A stretch of DNA of 64,000 nt from Limiplasma sp034927815 (GCA_034927815.1 JAYFPK010000002.1:1-64000), one strand, 5' to 3'; numbered from the stretch's first letter, positions 42,116 to 51,032 are shown. Translations and numbers: made by a program. The notes: generated by a model not told the origin, from the letters alone.

Positions 42116-43215
42116 CGCTTTTTCCCCCCTCCCAGATACCGGTCCCACAGCAGCTTTTTCGCCTGCTCCGCCTCGTCCGGCTCCAGATACAGGCTCTTGG
42201 GGGGCGCGGCGGCGTCGGTGAGGTCCTCGTCCTCAGATCCCGCTTCCACAAGCTCGGGGTAGGTGTACCCATGGCTTTCAAAGACCGTGTCGGATTGGGG
42301 ATAGGGGGCGTAGGGCCAGGGCTCTCCCCCTTTTTCCTCCCCAGGGTCCCCGTCCTCATCCTGGACAGGGGGATAGAAAACCTGCGGGGCCTCCGGGGCG
42401 GCTTCATAGCGGGACGCGCTTTGGGAAGGAGGGCTTTCCTGGAAATCCTCCTCCCAATCCTCCTCCAGGGCTGCCTCCGGTTCCCGGAGCTCCTCTTCTT
42501 CAAAGTACTCCTCTTCCAAAGGCGGATAGGAGCGGTTTGGCATGGCTTGCGCCGCCTGGACGGCGATTTCCGCCGCGATGCTCTGGGCGGCCATGGCCCA
42601 ATATTGCTGCTGCTGGGCTTGCCAAAGGGCCAGCTGGGCCGGGATCATGGCGGCCACGGGCTGGCCGCCCGCATCCTGGGAGGCGCTTTCCTCCGGTTCC
42701 TCGGAAAGCACCGAAGCTTCCAGGGGCGCCGCGTGGGCGGTGGTTTCAAAGCCCGCGAACATCCGCAGGCGAAGGACGCCCTCCCCCAGGGCCAGCCGGG
42801 AGCCATGGAGCATCAACAACCCCCGCCTCCGGTTTTCGCAGGGCAGGCCATCCACCTGAATTTTATCGACGCTGCCGAAGGGCCGAACCCTCAGGCCCAC
42901 CCCGTCCTCATAGCGGAACCAAAGATGCTTCCTGGAGATCCCCGGGAAGAGAACGCACAAATCGCACCCCCGGGAGGAGCCCAAGGTGCCTTCCCGGGGC
43001 ACGGGGAACACGGTGCCGGGGGGCAGTTCCTCATTGCCGGTTTGCACCACCAATTCGCCGATAAAGCCCGCGTCGGGCAGGAGGCGCAGCCGCTTTTTGC
43101 GCTGCTTCCGGTCCCGAGCCAGCCAGCGATAGCTCCGCCACACGATGACCACCATCAAAAAGAGGAACCAATAGCGAGCGCCTTGGGAAACCACCTCGTA
43201 GATTTCCGGGCTCAT
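42112..43215 (-). CDS. Membrane-anchored FHA-domain protein
   Basis: A 367-residue protein with one N-terminal membrane segment (about 14-30). A forkhead-associated domain (GTLGSSRGCDLCVLFPGISRKHLWF with the phosphothreonine-binding RGC and SRKH parts, about 75-140) follows. The C-terminal 190 residues are acidic and low in complexity. FHA domains bind phosphothreonine; with FtsW and PBP it probably links Ser/Thr kinase signals to wall synthesis. The start at 43215 has AAAGGAGG at proper spacing; an ATG two codons earlier is too close. Confidence 0.88.
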   Translation of the reverse strand: MSPEIYEVVSQGARYWFLFLMVVIVWRSYRWLARDRKQRKKRLRLLPDAGFIGELVVQTGNEELPPGTVFPVPREGTLGSSRGCDLCVLFPGISRKHLWFRYEDGVGLRVRPFGSVDKIQVDGLPCENRRRGLLMLHGSRLALGEGVLRLRMFAGFETTAHAAPLEASVLSEEPEESASQDAGGQPVAAMIPAQLALWQAQQQQYWAMAAQSIAAEIAVQAAQAMPNRSYPPLEEEYFEEEELREPEAALEEDWEEDFQESPPSQSASRYEAAPEAPQVFYPPVQDEDGDPGEEKGGEPWPYAPYPQSDTVFESHGYTYPELVEAGSEDEDLTDAAAPPKSLYLEPDEAEQAKKLLWDRYLGGGKKR

Positions 43216-43310
43216 CGGCATGCCTCCTTTCGGGGAAATGGGGTCCGGGCCCAAAGCCTTTCCTTATCATGACGCACGGCGGCGGGAAAATCATGCATAA
43301 AGCGGGCGGC

Positions 43311-44123
43311 TTACTCCTCCTCCTGGGCCTTGGCTTCCTCCAAAAATTTCTCCAGCTTGCGCTTCACCCGCTGCAGGGCGTTGTCAATGGACTTCACATG
43401 CCGCCCCAGCTTGTCCGCGATCTCCTGGTAACTCTTGCCGTCCAAATAGGCGTTGAGCACGTCCTGCTCCAGGCCGGAGAGCACCTGGTCCACCCGGTCC
43501 CGGATGGACACCAGGTCCTCCCGGCCGATGATCAGCTCCTCCGGATTCTGGGCCCGGCCCTCCACGATCACGTCCATGAGGGTGCGGTCGCTTTCCTCGT
43601 CGTAGATGGGCTTGTTCAGGGACACATAGCTGTTCAGGGGCACATGCTTTTGCCGGGTGGCGGTTTTGATGGCGGTGATGATCTGCCGGGTGATGCACAA
43701 TTCCGCGAAGGCGCGAAAGCTGCTGAGCCTCTCGGGCTGGTAATCCCGGATGGCCTTGAACAGGCCGATCATGCCCTCCTGAACGATGTCCTCGTGGTCC
43801 GCGCCGATCAGGAAATAGCTGCGGGCCTTGGAGCGGACGAAGTTCTTATGCTTGCCCAGCAAATATTCCAGGGCGACGCTATCCCCTCCCTGGGCCAGGG
43901 ACACCATCTGCTCGTCGGTTTGGTCGGCGTATTGCTTTTGGAGGATGCTTTCCCAGGAGGAGCTTGCCTGGGCCGGGGGGGAGCCGGTATCCGGGCCGTC
44001 GTCAAACAACTCGTCCAAGTCCTCCTCCATGGGGGAGGAGGGCGGGGAACCCTCCTGATCCTGAGCCCTCGGCAGGTCTGCCTTAGGCTCCAGAGGGGAA
44101 GGAAGACCGTTTCGGATCGTCAT
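43311..44123 (-). CDS. sigH: RNA polymerase sigma-H factor
   Basis: Sigma-70-family factor of 270 residues that directs early stationary-phase and sporulation genes. Region 2 (KARSYFLIGADHEDIVQEGMIGLFKAIRDY) and LCITRQIITAIKTATRQKH are nearly those of Bacillus Spo0H, as is YQEIADKLGRHVKSIDNALQRVK in region 4. The N-terminal 55 residues are an extra acidic, proline-rich extension not present in the Bacillus protein (about 218 residues). GCAGGAGTGG upstream of 44123 supports the long form. Confidence 0.95.
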   Translation of the reverse strand: MTIRNGLPSPLEPKADLPRAQDQEGSPPSSPMEEDLDELFDDGPDTGSPPAQASSSWESILQKQYADQTDEQMVSLAQGGDSVALEYLLGKHKNFVRSKARSYFLIGADHEDIVQEGMIGLFKAIRDYQPERLSSFRAFAELCITRQIITAIKTATRQKHVPLNSYVSLNKPIYDEESDRTLMDVIVEGRAQNPEELIIGREDLVSIRDRVDQVLSGLEQDVLNAYLDGKSYQEIADKLGRHVKSIDNALQRVKRKLEKFLEEAKAQEEE

Positions 44124-44142
44124 GGGTCCACTCCTGCTTTCG

Positions 44143-44652
44143 TTATTTTTGCCTGCGCAGATGCTCCAGCTGAGCGTGAACCTCCTGGGAGAGAGCCGCG
44201 CGGACCGCGCTTCCCTCCGGGACGGGGGCGGGCTTGTAGAGGGCCTGTCCCAAGCTGCGCTCGCTGCGCAATTCGCAAAGAAACTCCCGGGCGCTGAGCC
44301 GGGTGGCGCCCCGGCCCAGGATCAAAGTTTGTTCGGTGCTGTCGCTGGTGGCCACCCGGGCCTCCCGGTAGCGGGGCAGGTTCTGGCACATATGCTCGAT
44401 GAACTGATCGGCGGTTTCCCCGTGCTTGGTGTAGACCAGGGTCAGGCCGGCGCGGCGTTCCAAGGTCCGCACCGGGCGGTCGGCCTTGTGCCCGTCAAAA
44501 ACCAGCCAGACCTCCTGGCCCGTATAGCCCGCGTAATCCTCCAGGAGGTGGGCCAGGCGGTCCCGGCATTCGTCCAGGGGCCAGCCCTGCTTTTGGGCTT
44601 CGGCCCAAGCGCCGATCACATTATAGCCGTCCACATAGAGCAAGGGCTTCAT
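44143..44652 (-). CDS. rae1: NYN-domain ribonuclease, Rae1/YacP-like
   Basis: A 169-residue PIN/NYN nuclease. Acidic residues in LLYVDGYNVIG, VWLVFDGHK and RVATSDSTEQ form the site. Bacillus Rae1 cuts mRNA on the ribosome. The order rlmB-rae1-sigH supports orthology. It starts three bases after rlmB ends. Confidence 0.9.
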   Translation of the reverse strand: MKPLLYVDGYNVIGAWAEAQKQGWPLDECRDRLAHLLEDYAGYTGQEVWLVFDGHKADRPVRTLERRAGLTLVYTKHGETADQFIEHMCQNLPRYREARVATSDSTEQTLILGRGATRLSAREFLCELRSERSLGQALYKPAPVPEGSAVRAALSQEVHAQLEHLRRQK

Positions 44653-44655
44653 GGC

Positions 44656-46005
44656 TTAGCGGCCCTTCATGGCGGTATACAGCAGAATCCCCGCCGCCAC
44701 AGAGGCGTTCAGGCTGTCCAACTGGCCCCGGATGGGTAAGGATATCCGCCTGTCGCAGGCCTCCAGGACCAAGCGGCTGACGCCCTCCCCCTCCGCGCCA
44801 ATGACCAAGGCCAGGGGGCCGCTGAAATCCACAGAGGCGTAATCCTCCCCCTCCATGTCCGCGGCGTACACCCAGATGTTCTCCTTTTGGAGCTGGGAAA
44901 TGGTCTGGGTGAGGTTGGTGACCCGCGCCACAGGAAGGTATTCCACCGCCCCGGCGCTGGCCTTGACCGCCGCGGGGGTGAGCCCCACGGCCCGGCGCTC
45001 CTGCACGATGACCCCGTGGGCCCCGGCGCACTCGGCGGTGCGGATGATGGCCCCCAGGTTGTGGGGGTCGGTGATGCCGTCCAGCAGCACCAAAAAGGGA
45101 GCTTGTCCCTTTTCCTTGGCCAGGGCCAGCATGTCCTCCACGGTGTGGTATTGGTAGGCGGAGGCAAAGGCCAGCATGCCCTGGTGCCCGGAGGCGATGG
45201 CGTCCAGCCGTACCCGGTCCACCTCCTGCACGGGGATGTGGCGCTCCTTGGCCATCTGCACGATTTCCCTGGCGGAGCCGGAGAGCTCGCCCCGGGCCAC
45301 CAGCAGCTTTTCAATGTCCCGGCCGCTTTTGAGGGCCTCCCGGATGGGATTGCGCCCGCTGAGCAGGTTTTCCGCGGGCACGGCGTCGGCGGCTTCCAAG
45401 GTACTGGGCGCGTCGTAGGCGGGAGGGGCGTTATAGCGGTAGTTTTCTACGGGCCGGGGAGCGCGGGGCGTCGTGTTCGCCGGTTCCCGGTAGGGCCGGG
45501 CAGGCCGGGGCGCGGGGCTGCGCTCCTCCCGGAAGGGACGCTGGGAATAGCCTTGCCGCTCCTGGGGCGGGCGGGCGGAGGGGCGGTTGTCATAGGGCCG
45601 GGGGGCGTTCTGCGGCCGGGGAGCGCCTTGGGCCCTGGGGCCGAAGCGGGGGGAATCCCCCTGGGGCCTGGGGCCCTGGTTATGGGGGCCTTGGGAAGGA
45701 GCGCCCTGGGGCCGGGGAGCATAGCCCCCCATAGGGCGGCCTTCCGGGCCCCGGGAGGTACGGGCGTCACGGGGGCCACGGGAGGGATAGGGGCTGCCGC
45801 GGCGTTCGCCTCCCCCGGGCCCGCCAAAGCGGCCCTCCTCCTGGCGGCTGCCAAAGGAGCGGTTCTCCGGTCCCCGCTTGCCCCGGGGGGCATTGCCCCT
45901 GGCGCCGGAATACCGGCTGCCCTCATCCTCGAAACCGCCCCGCATTTGGGCGCTTTGGCGCTTCTGTTCCTTGTTGCGCCTGTTTTGATCCTGATAAAAA
46001 GCCAT
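44656..46005 (-). CDS. rlmB: 23S rRNA 2'-O-methyltransferase RlmB with long disordered N-terminus
   Basis: SPOUT methyltransferase of 449 residues. The catalytic part (about 205-449) holds the substrate-binding domain and the knot motifs HNLGAIIRTAECAGAHG, VIGAEGEGVSRLV and DSLNASVAAGILLY. The family methylates G2251 of 23S rRNA. The first 195 residues are an Arg/Pro/Gly-rich, probably disordered tail, unusual because RlmB is normally about 250 residues. The start at 46005 follows GGAGAT. Confidence 0.92.
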   Translation of the reverse strand: MAFYQDQNRRNKEQKRQSAQMRGGFEDEGSRYSGARGNAPRGKRGPENRSFGSRQEEGRFGGPGGGERRGSPYPSRGPRDARTSRGPEGRPMGGYAPRPQGAPSQGPHNQGPRPQGDSPRFGPRAQGAPRPQNAPRPYDNRPSARPPQERQGYSQRPFREERSPAPRPARPYREPANTTPRAPRPVENYRYNAPPAYDAPSTLEAADAVPAENLLSGRNPIREALKSGRDIEKLLVARGELSGSAREIVQMAKERHIPVQEVDRVRLDAIASGHQGMLAFASAYQYHTVEDMLALAKEKGQAPFLVLLDGITDPHNLGAIIRTAECAGAHGVIVQERRAVGLTPAAVKASAGAVEYLPVARVTNLTQTISQLQKENIWVYAADMEGEDYASVDFSGPLALVIGAEGEGVSRLVLEACDRRISLPIRGQLDSLNASVAAGILLYTAMKGR

Positions 46006-46074
46006 ACTGAAAATCTCCATTCGATTGTGGTCGGTGGGGTGAGGGGTGGCGGGGAACGGTCCTGGGGACAGGGG

Positions 46075-46815
46075 CTACCGGTTGTGTTCCTGGAGGAAGG
46101 CGGCCCGCTCCCGGCGCTTTTGGGCCAGGCAGCCGCAGGTCTTGGCCCCCTCGGGGCAGGGGCCCCGCAGGCAGCCGGGGCCCGCGTCCTCAAACAGCGC
46201 GGGGGCCACGGGGTAGCAAAGGGTGAACATGGTTTCCGCCACGGCCCGGATCTCCCACTGGGCGCGGTTGCACATGCGCAAGGAGAAGAAGTGCCGCAGC
46301 TCCCGGGCGTTCATGGTGACCAGCATCCTGGTTTCACAGGCGTTGGGCAGCACAAAGCGGGCGTCCTCGTTGCTTTTTTCTCCGGAGGCCCCCAGCTTTT
46401 GCTGCCACTCCCGGTACCAGCGGTGGATCTGGCCCATCTGCTCCTCATACTGGGCCAGGGCCTCGGGGCCCAAAGCCTGGATGGAGGGAGGCACCACATA
46501 GCCAAAGCCGTTTTCATAGCTGACGTAGCGCTGGCTCTGGACGCTGAAGCTGGCGATCCGGTGGCGGGTGATCTGGGCCAGCAGCGCCCGGCTGACCCCC
46601 TCCAGCAGGAAGGTAAAGCCCGCATGCTCCAGCACGCTCTCATGGCCCATTTCCATGAGCTTGCGCAAAAAGGCCTGCTGATCCTTCTCGGATACCAGGC
46701 GAAGCAGCGAATCCACATCGCCGCCCGCATAGCAAAGGCGCGCGCCAAGGGCGATCAGCTCTTCGGTATGTATGGTGGAGCGTATCAGCTCCACCCGCTG
46801 GACACATTGGGGCAT
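46075..46815 (-). CDS. thyX: Flavin-dependent thymidylate synthase
   Basis: A 246-residue FAD enzyme making dTMP from dUMP. The signature RHR-x7-S is at residues 84-94 (RHRIASFSVQS), followed by QRY. The C-terminus has a Cys-rich CLRGPCPEGAKTCGCLAQ tail. It lies between mrnC and rlmB, an order seen in many Clostridia. Confidence 0.95.
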   Translation of the reverse strand: MPQCVQRVELIRSTIHTEELIALGARLCYAGGDVDSLLRLVSEKDQQAFLRKLMEMGHESVLEHAGFTFLLEGVSRALLAQITRHRIASFSVQSQRYVSYENGFGYVVPPSIQALGPEALAQYEEQMGQIHRWYREWQQKLGASGEKSNEDARFVLPNACETRMLVTMNARELRHFFSLRMCNRAQWEIRAVAETMFTLCYPVAPALFEDAGPGCLRGPCPEGAKTCGCLAQKRRERAAFLQEHNR

Positions 46816-46880
46816 TGAAATTCCTCCGGCCGGGCGGCAGGGCTTGTCCCCCGCGCCAAGATATAGCGTAACAGTTTATT

Positions 46881-47291
46881 CTACGGTATTGGGACGGCGA
46901 TGTCAAACAATTCGAGGATTCGGGCTGTCTGGCCGGTGAGGTACAGGTAGCCCAGCAGCGCCTCCAGCCCCGTGGCGTCGGAATAGGCCACAGGGTCCTG
47001 GTTTTTGGGGGCCGCGTGCTTGGCATGGGCGTTGCGGCCCCGGCGCAGCACGGCCTCCTCCTCCTGGCGCAGCAAGGGGGCAATGCGGGCCAAGGCCTCG
47101 GCCTGGGCTCCGGCGTTGACCTGGGCGATGGCCTGGCGGTGCAGCAGGTTCACCCGGGCGGCGGAGCGGATCAGGCGGCTGCGCACCAGCAGATCCCACA
47201 CCGTATCCCCCAGGAAGGCCAAAGCCAAGGGGTTTTTCAGCTGTGCTTCCCCAGGGGATAGGGGCTGGGGGAATAGGGGGCCTTCGTGCAT
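46881..47291 (-). CDS. mrnC: Mini-ribonuclease III
   Basis: A 136-residue RNase III catalytic domain without the RNA-binding domain, which matures 23S rRNA ends. ALAFLGDTVWDLLVRSRLI and YSDATGLEALLGYLYL are the signature helices with the acidic metal ligands. First gene of the mrnC-thyX-rlmB-rae1-sigH run. The 291 bases upstream (47292-47582) hold GC-rich palindromes (about 47399-47417) but no gene. Confidence 0.92.
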   Translation of the reverse strand: MHEGPLFPQPLSPGEAQLKNPLALAFLGDTVWDLLVRSRLIRSAARVNLLHRQAIAQVNAGAQAEALARIAPLLRQEEEAVLRRGRNAHAKHAAPKNQDPVAYSDATGLEALLGYLYLTGQTARILELFDIAVPIP

Positions 47292-47582
47292 GGGCGCGCC
47301 TCGCTTTCATGGGATGCCTCCCCCTGATGATAGCATGGCGGGGGGAAGGATTCAAGAGAGGGGCGGGGTGTTTGGAAGCGGACCATAAGCCTTTCTCCGG
47401 CGCGCGTGCGGCGCGCGGTACAGGCTCCCTTACGCCCCGTAACGCGTCCCTCCGGTAAATCATGCCGCCCTTCGGAGCTTTGCGCATTGCGGCGGACGGG
47501 GTTTGGGTGTATGCTTAGGGTAGGTTTCGGTGCTTTTTCCAGCGTCTCTTATACCCCCCTTGCGCTCCATGGAGGGATGATC

Positions 47583-47816
47583 ATGCCATACAAAAAAGGA
47601 AGGCCCGCAGTCTGGGCCCTGGCCTTGGTATTGCTTGTTTCCTGGTCCTTTTCGGCCCCACGCGCCGCCCTGGGGGAGGATCGATTGCTCCTGAACGAGC
47701 CTGGGGATGGGCAGCCCATGAGCGCGGCAGTATCTGGAGGGGGCGCTCTCGCTGGAGGCTGCAGCCAGAAGCTCAATACCGTTTTCAGGGCCATCTTTGA
47801 GGAAGGGCAGCCCTGA
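47583..47816 (+). CDS. Small secreted hypothetical protein
   Basis: A 77-residue protein. Residues 1-31 are a clear signal peptide (PYKKGR, hydrophobic core ALALVLLVSWSF, cut after AALG). The mature 46 residues are unrecognised, with a Gly-rich GGGALAGG stretch and one cysteine. ATGGAGGGATG gives a ribosome site. It is convergent with the amidase gene, eight bases away. Confidence 0.5.
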   Translation: MPYKKGRPAVWALALVLLVSWSFSAPRAALGEDRLLLNEPGDGQPMSAAVSGGGALAGGCSQKLNTVFRAIFEEGQP

Positions 47817-47824
47817 TGCGCCCC

Positions 47825-48640
47825 CTAGGGCGCGTCCTCGTCCACCTCGCCGAAGGCGTCCAGGGGGGTGCGGCCCTGGCGGCCCAGCAGATCCACCCAG
47901 TCCGCCAGGCCCTTGGCCAGGGCCATGCCGATGCGCTTTTGGTACGCCTCGGTGAGAAGCAGCTTCTCCTCCTGGGCATGGCTTAAGAACCCGCATTCCA
48001 CCAACGCGGAGGGAATCTTGCTGCGCAGGACGTAGTAATTGCCAGCCATGGCCACCCGACGCTTGGGAGGGTCCAATTCAGCGATCAGCGCCGCCTGAAG
48101 CACCCCGGCCAGCAGGCGGCCATCCTCGCCGCCGTGCTGGTAAAACACCTGGGGGCCGCTCTCCTTGCGGGAGCGGTATTCGTTTAGGTGGATGCTCAAA
48201 AATACCGTGGCGTTGGCCTCCAAGGCCACATCCAGCCGGGCCTGGAGGTCCCGCCTTTTGCGGTTGCGGTTGACCACAGCCCCTTTTTCCCCCAGGGCCA
48301 CGTCCTCCCGCCGGGTGAGGATGACCTTGGCCCCGTGGGCCGCCAAAATCTCCTCGGCCCGCAGGGCAATTTGTAGCGTGATGACCTTTTCCCACAGGCC
48401 GCTGTCCACGGCCCTGGCCCCGCCGTCATAGCCGCCGTGGCCGGGGTCCAAAGCCACCACCAGCCCCGCCAGGGCGTCGGGGGCCAGGGGCTTTTCCCCT
48501 TGCCCGGAAACGGTCCCGCTATTATGGGGGACGCTCAAGCCCAAAACCATGGCCAGCGCGGTCATGACCAAAAGATAGAGGATGCACACTTGAAAACGGG
48601 ACAGGCGATTGGTTACAAAATGATGAAAAAAAGATGTCAT
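47825..48640 (-). CDS. N-acetylmuramoyl-L-alanine amidase, CwlD-like
   Basis: Zinc amidase of 271 residues that cuts the muramic acid-peptide bond. An N-terminal membrane or signal segment (about 17-38) leads to an Amidase_3 domain: VVALDPGHGGYDGGA (zinc His), LSIHLNEY and SALVECGFLSHAQEE (zinc Glu). Size and layout fit CwlD, which makes muramic-delta-lactam in spore cortex. The start at 48640 has GGGAGA upstream; the longer frame reads into AT-rich non-coding DNA. Confidence 0.87.
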   Translation of the reverse strand: MTSFFHHFVTNRLSRFQVCILYLLVMTALAMVLGLSVPHNSGTVSGQGEKPLAPDALAGLVVALDPGHGGYDGGARAVDSGLWEKVITLQIALRAEEILAAHGAKVILTRREDVALGEKGAVVNRNRKRRDLQARLDVALEANATVFLSIHLNEYRSRKESGPQVFYQHGGEDGRLLAGVLQAALIAELDPPKRRVAMAGNYYVLRSKIPSALVECGFLSHAQEEKLLLTEAYQKRIGMALAKGLADWVDLLGRQGRTPLDAFGEVDEDAP

Positions 48641-49266
48641 TTCAGCCGTCTCCCTGTTTTTGGAAATTCTATGGGGATCGAATCGGAAAAATGACAGTTT
48701 TGGCAATGAAAAAGCGTGAAAATAAAGGGGTAGGAGATTTTTCATTTTTTCCGGGGCGGGCTGGGGGCTTCGGAGGCGGGCCCGGGGCCTCGAGGATAAT
48801 TCCGTAACAGTTTTTGGGAACCCAAGTAGAATAGGAGATTGTGTCGAATTTCTTGCAAAATCGGGGATTTCCACATTTTCCACATAGTTTCCCACAGAAA
48901 AAATGAGATTTGGGCTTAAAAATCGCATTTATGTGGAAAAAAGAATGTCGAAACAAAAGAGAAAAGGAGTTTTCCACATATGGAAACAAAGTGGCGAAAT
49001 AATGAAAAAATGATGAATATATGTGAACAAAAAGAAACAAATGAGGGAGATTGGCCGGGCCGCGAATCCTGCGTGGCTATTCAAACAATTGTGCTAATAG
49101 GTTGCACAATTGTGAATAGTGAGCAAATGCAGCCGTAGGTACAATAAAGGCATCAGAGGGAGGGGCGGCCAAGCGGTCCACCGGGCACAGCCCTCCTGAA
49201 AAAAATCCGCCCTTGAGAATCGGTGGACAAAAATGGACGGGATGAAAAATGGAAAGGAGATTTCTC
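48641..49266. other. AT-rich intergenic region with DnaA-box-like sites
   Basis: A 626-base divergent gap. Part of it (48760-48800) is GC-rich; most is AT-rich. Three exact TTTTCCACA sites (48876-48884, 48970-48978, and reversed at 48932-48940) and two nearby variants (48867-48875, 48888-48896) lie within 112 bases. They differ from the DnaA box TTATCCACA by one base. The operator-like palindrome at 49085-49113 and a TACAAT (49140-49145) lie before the binding-protein gene. Confidence 0.5.
49085..49113. promoter_or_regulatory. Palindromic operator upstream of the mannosidase operon
   Basis: ACAATTGTGC, nine bases, GCACAATTGT, a perfect 10-bp inverted repeat. The outer CTATTC/GAATAG arms also pair. 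It sits about 27 bases before a TACAAT -10-like box and likely binds a repressor or activator. Confidence 0.55.
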
Positions 49267-50919
49267 ATGAAAAAGGCCTTGACACTGGTATTGGCGCTTT
49301 CCCTGCTGCTTGGCGGCGCAAGCGCCCTGGCCGAGGAAAGCTGGCTGGCGCCCTATGAGGAAACCGTGCATGTAACCTTCGGGCGGTACGGCTCGGTGAC
49401 TGATCCGGCTTTCCCGGAGGGAGAAGCCATCGACAACAGCAAGTATACCCAGTGGCTGAAGGAGCAGTTCAACATCAGCTTTTCAGTGGGCTGGATGATC
49501 CCCAGCGATGAGATCAACGAGAAGATATCCCTGAACATGGCTACGGACAGCCTGCCGGATATCTTTATCATTCGGGACAAGATTCAGCTGCAGCAGCTGA
49601 TCCAGGGCGGCATGGTGGCGGATCTGACCGAGGTGGTGGACACCTATGCCAGCGATCTGATGCGCGGCATCTACGAATCCTACGGCGGTATGGACGCGTT
49701 CTTCTCTCAGAACGTGCGCGGGGAGGACGGCAGGATTTACGCCATCACCGCCACCGCGCCGGGCTATGAGTTCATTCTGACATGGGTCCGCCAGGATTGG
49801 CTGGACGCCCTGGGGCTGGAGAAGCCCGCCACCTGGGCGGAGCTGGAGCAGGTGGCCCACGCCTTTATCCAGAACAGGCTGGGCGGGGAGCATACCGTGG
49901 GCATTGAGATTGGCAACAGCCTGGATGACACCTACTGCACCGCAGGTTCCCCCGGTCCCTGGTACCATAACTTTGGCGCGTATCCCGGCAACTGGCTGGA
50001 GGAGGAGGGCACCGGCAAGTACGTGTACGGCTCGGTGCAGCCCCAGATGAAGGATGCCCTTGCCTATATGCGCGGCCTGTTCGCAGAGGGCCTGATCGAT
50101 TACGAATTCGCCACGAAGGACTGGGTGGGCTCCATCGCGGCGGGAAACACCGGCATCACCTTTGGCGCATGGTGGATTGGCGCCTGGCCCCTGGCCAATT
50201 CCAAGGCCAACGACCCCAAGGCGCAGTGGGTGCCGCTGTGGATTAAGGGCGATAACGGCCAGTACAACCCCTATCAGCCGGATATCGATACCGAATCGTA
50301 TTTCTGGGCGGTCAGCTCCAAGTGCGCGCATCCGGAAGTGCTGATGAAGATGGTCAACATTGCCGCGGAACAGCAAAACCTCTTCGGCATCGCGGAATAC
50401 GACGAGTTCCCCAAGCACATCCCCGTGGAGATCGATACGTTCTATTCGGATATCGGCTACAAATTTGACTATCACGCCTGGCCGATTGATATCAAAATGC
50501 GCGACTACAACCAGCTGTTGAAGCTGGAGCCCGTATGGATGGCTTTGGTGGACAAGGTCAAAAACGGCGAGGAAATCCCGGAGTTCGCCACCGAATCCTT
50601 TGACGGGAAAAAGATCGTGGCCTACATGAACGGGGAGGATCAATCCTCGGTGGGGCTGCACGTGTATGCGAAGACCCTGGCGCTCCAGCTTCTGGCGGAG
50701 AAACAGGACAGCCTGGTGGAGAAGCCGATCTATGTGCCCAAGGTGACGCCCACCATGGAGTTCTCCTGGTCGAACCTGAAGGACCTGGAGGCCCAGACCT
50801 TTATGAAGATCATTATGGGCGAGCTGCCGTTGGATGCCTTTGATACCTTTGTGACGGATTGGCAGGCCCAGGGCGGCAGCATGATCACCGGCGAGGTCAA
50901 CGCGGCCGCGGGCAAATGA
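49267..50919 (+). CDS. Lpl-type ABC transporter substrate-binding protein
   Basis: A 550-residue extracellular solute-binding protein of the LplA/LipO group, usually for oligosaccharides. Signal peptide residues 1-22 (cut after SALA), again without a lipobox cysteine. AAAGGAGA precedes the ATG. The gene set with GH38 suggests mannosyl oligosaccharides such as trimmed N-glycans; this is inference. Confidence 0.9.
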   Translation: MKKALTLVLALSLLLGGASALAEESWLAPYEETVHVTFGRYGSVTDPAFPEGEAIDNSKYTQWLKEQFNISFSVGWMIPSDEINEKISLNMATDSLPDIFIIRDKIQLQQLIQGGMVADLTEVVDTYASDLMRGIYESYGGMDAFFSQNVRGEDGRIYAITATAPGYEFILTWVRQDWLDALGLEKPATWAELEQVAHAFIQNRLGGEHTVGIEIGNSLDDTYCTAGSPGPWYHNFGAYPGNWLEEEGTGKYVYGSVQPQMKDALAYMRGLFAEGLIDYEFATKDWVGSIAAGNTGITFGAWWIGAWPLANSKANDPKAQWVPLWIKGDNGQYNPYQPDIDTESYFWAVSSKCAHPEVLMKMVNIAAEQQNLFGIAEYDEFPKHIPVEIDTFYSDIGYKFDYHAWPIDIKMRDYNQLLKLEPVWMALVDKVKNGEEIPEFATESFDGKKIVAYMNGEDQSSVGLHVYAKTLALQLLAEKQDSLVEKPIYVPKVTPTMEFSWSNLKDLEAQTFMKIIMGELPLDAFDTFVTDWQAQGGSMITGEVNAAAGK

Positions 50920-50934
50920 CGTAGCTTTTCACGT

Positions 50935-50991
50935 GAGACAATGGCGTTGGCGCACTGCCTGGGAGCGGGACAGCGTCAGCGCCATTGTCTC
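50935..50991 (+). promoter_or_regulatory. Intercistronic stem-loop after the binding-protein gene
   Basis: GAGACAATGGCG pairs perfectly with CGCCATTGTCTC; the stem extends about seven more pairs with two G-U, giving a 19-bp stem. It begins 16 bases past the stop, with the permease 41 bases further on. Confidence 0.7.
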
Positions 50992-51032
50992 TGCCCATGG
51001 CCCCAACCCATCAAAAACGGGGGTGAAAGAAG

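Noticed and set aside
45447..46193. Ala/Pro/Arg-rich minus-strand frame in the rlmB N-terminal region
   Set aside because: Out-of-frame reading of the low-complexity rlmB tail; no ribosome site or conserved motif.
48867..48978. Chromosomal replication origin
   Set aside because: Neighbours are amidase and sugar-import genes; no dnaA, dnaN or rpmH and no perfect TTATCCACA box. Kept only as a DnaA-box-like cluster.
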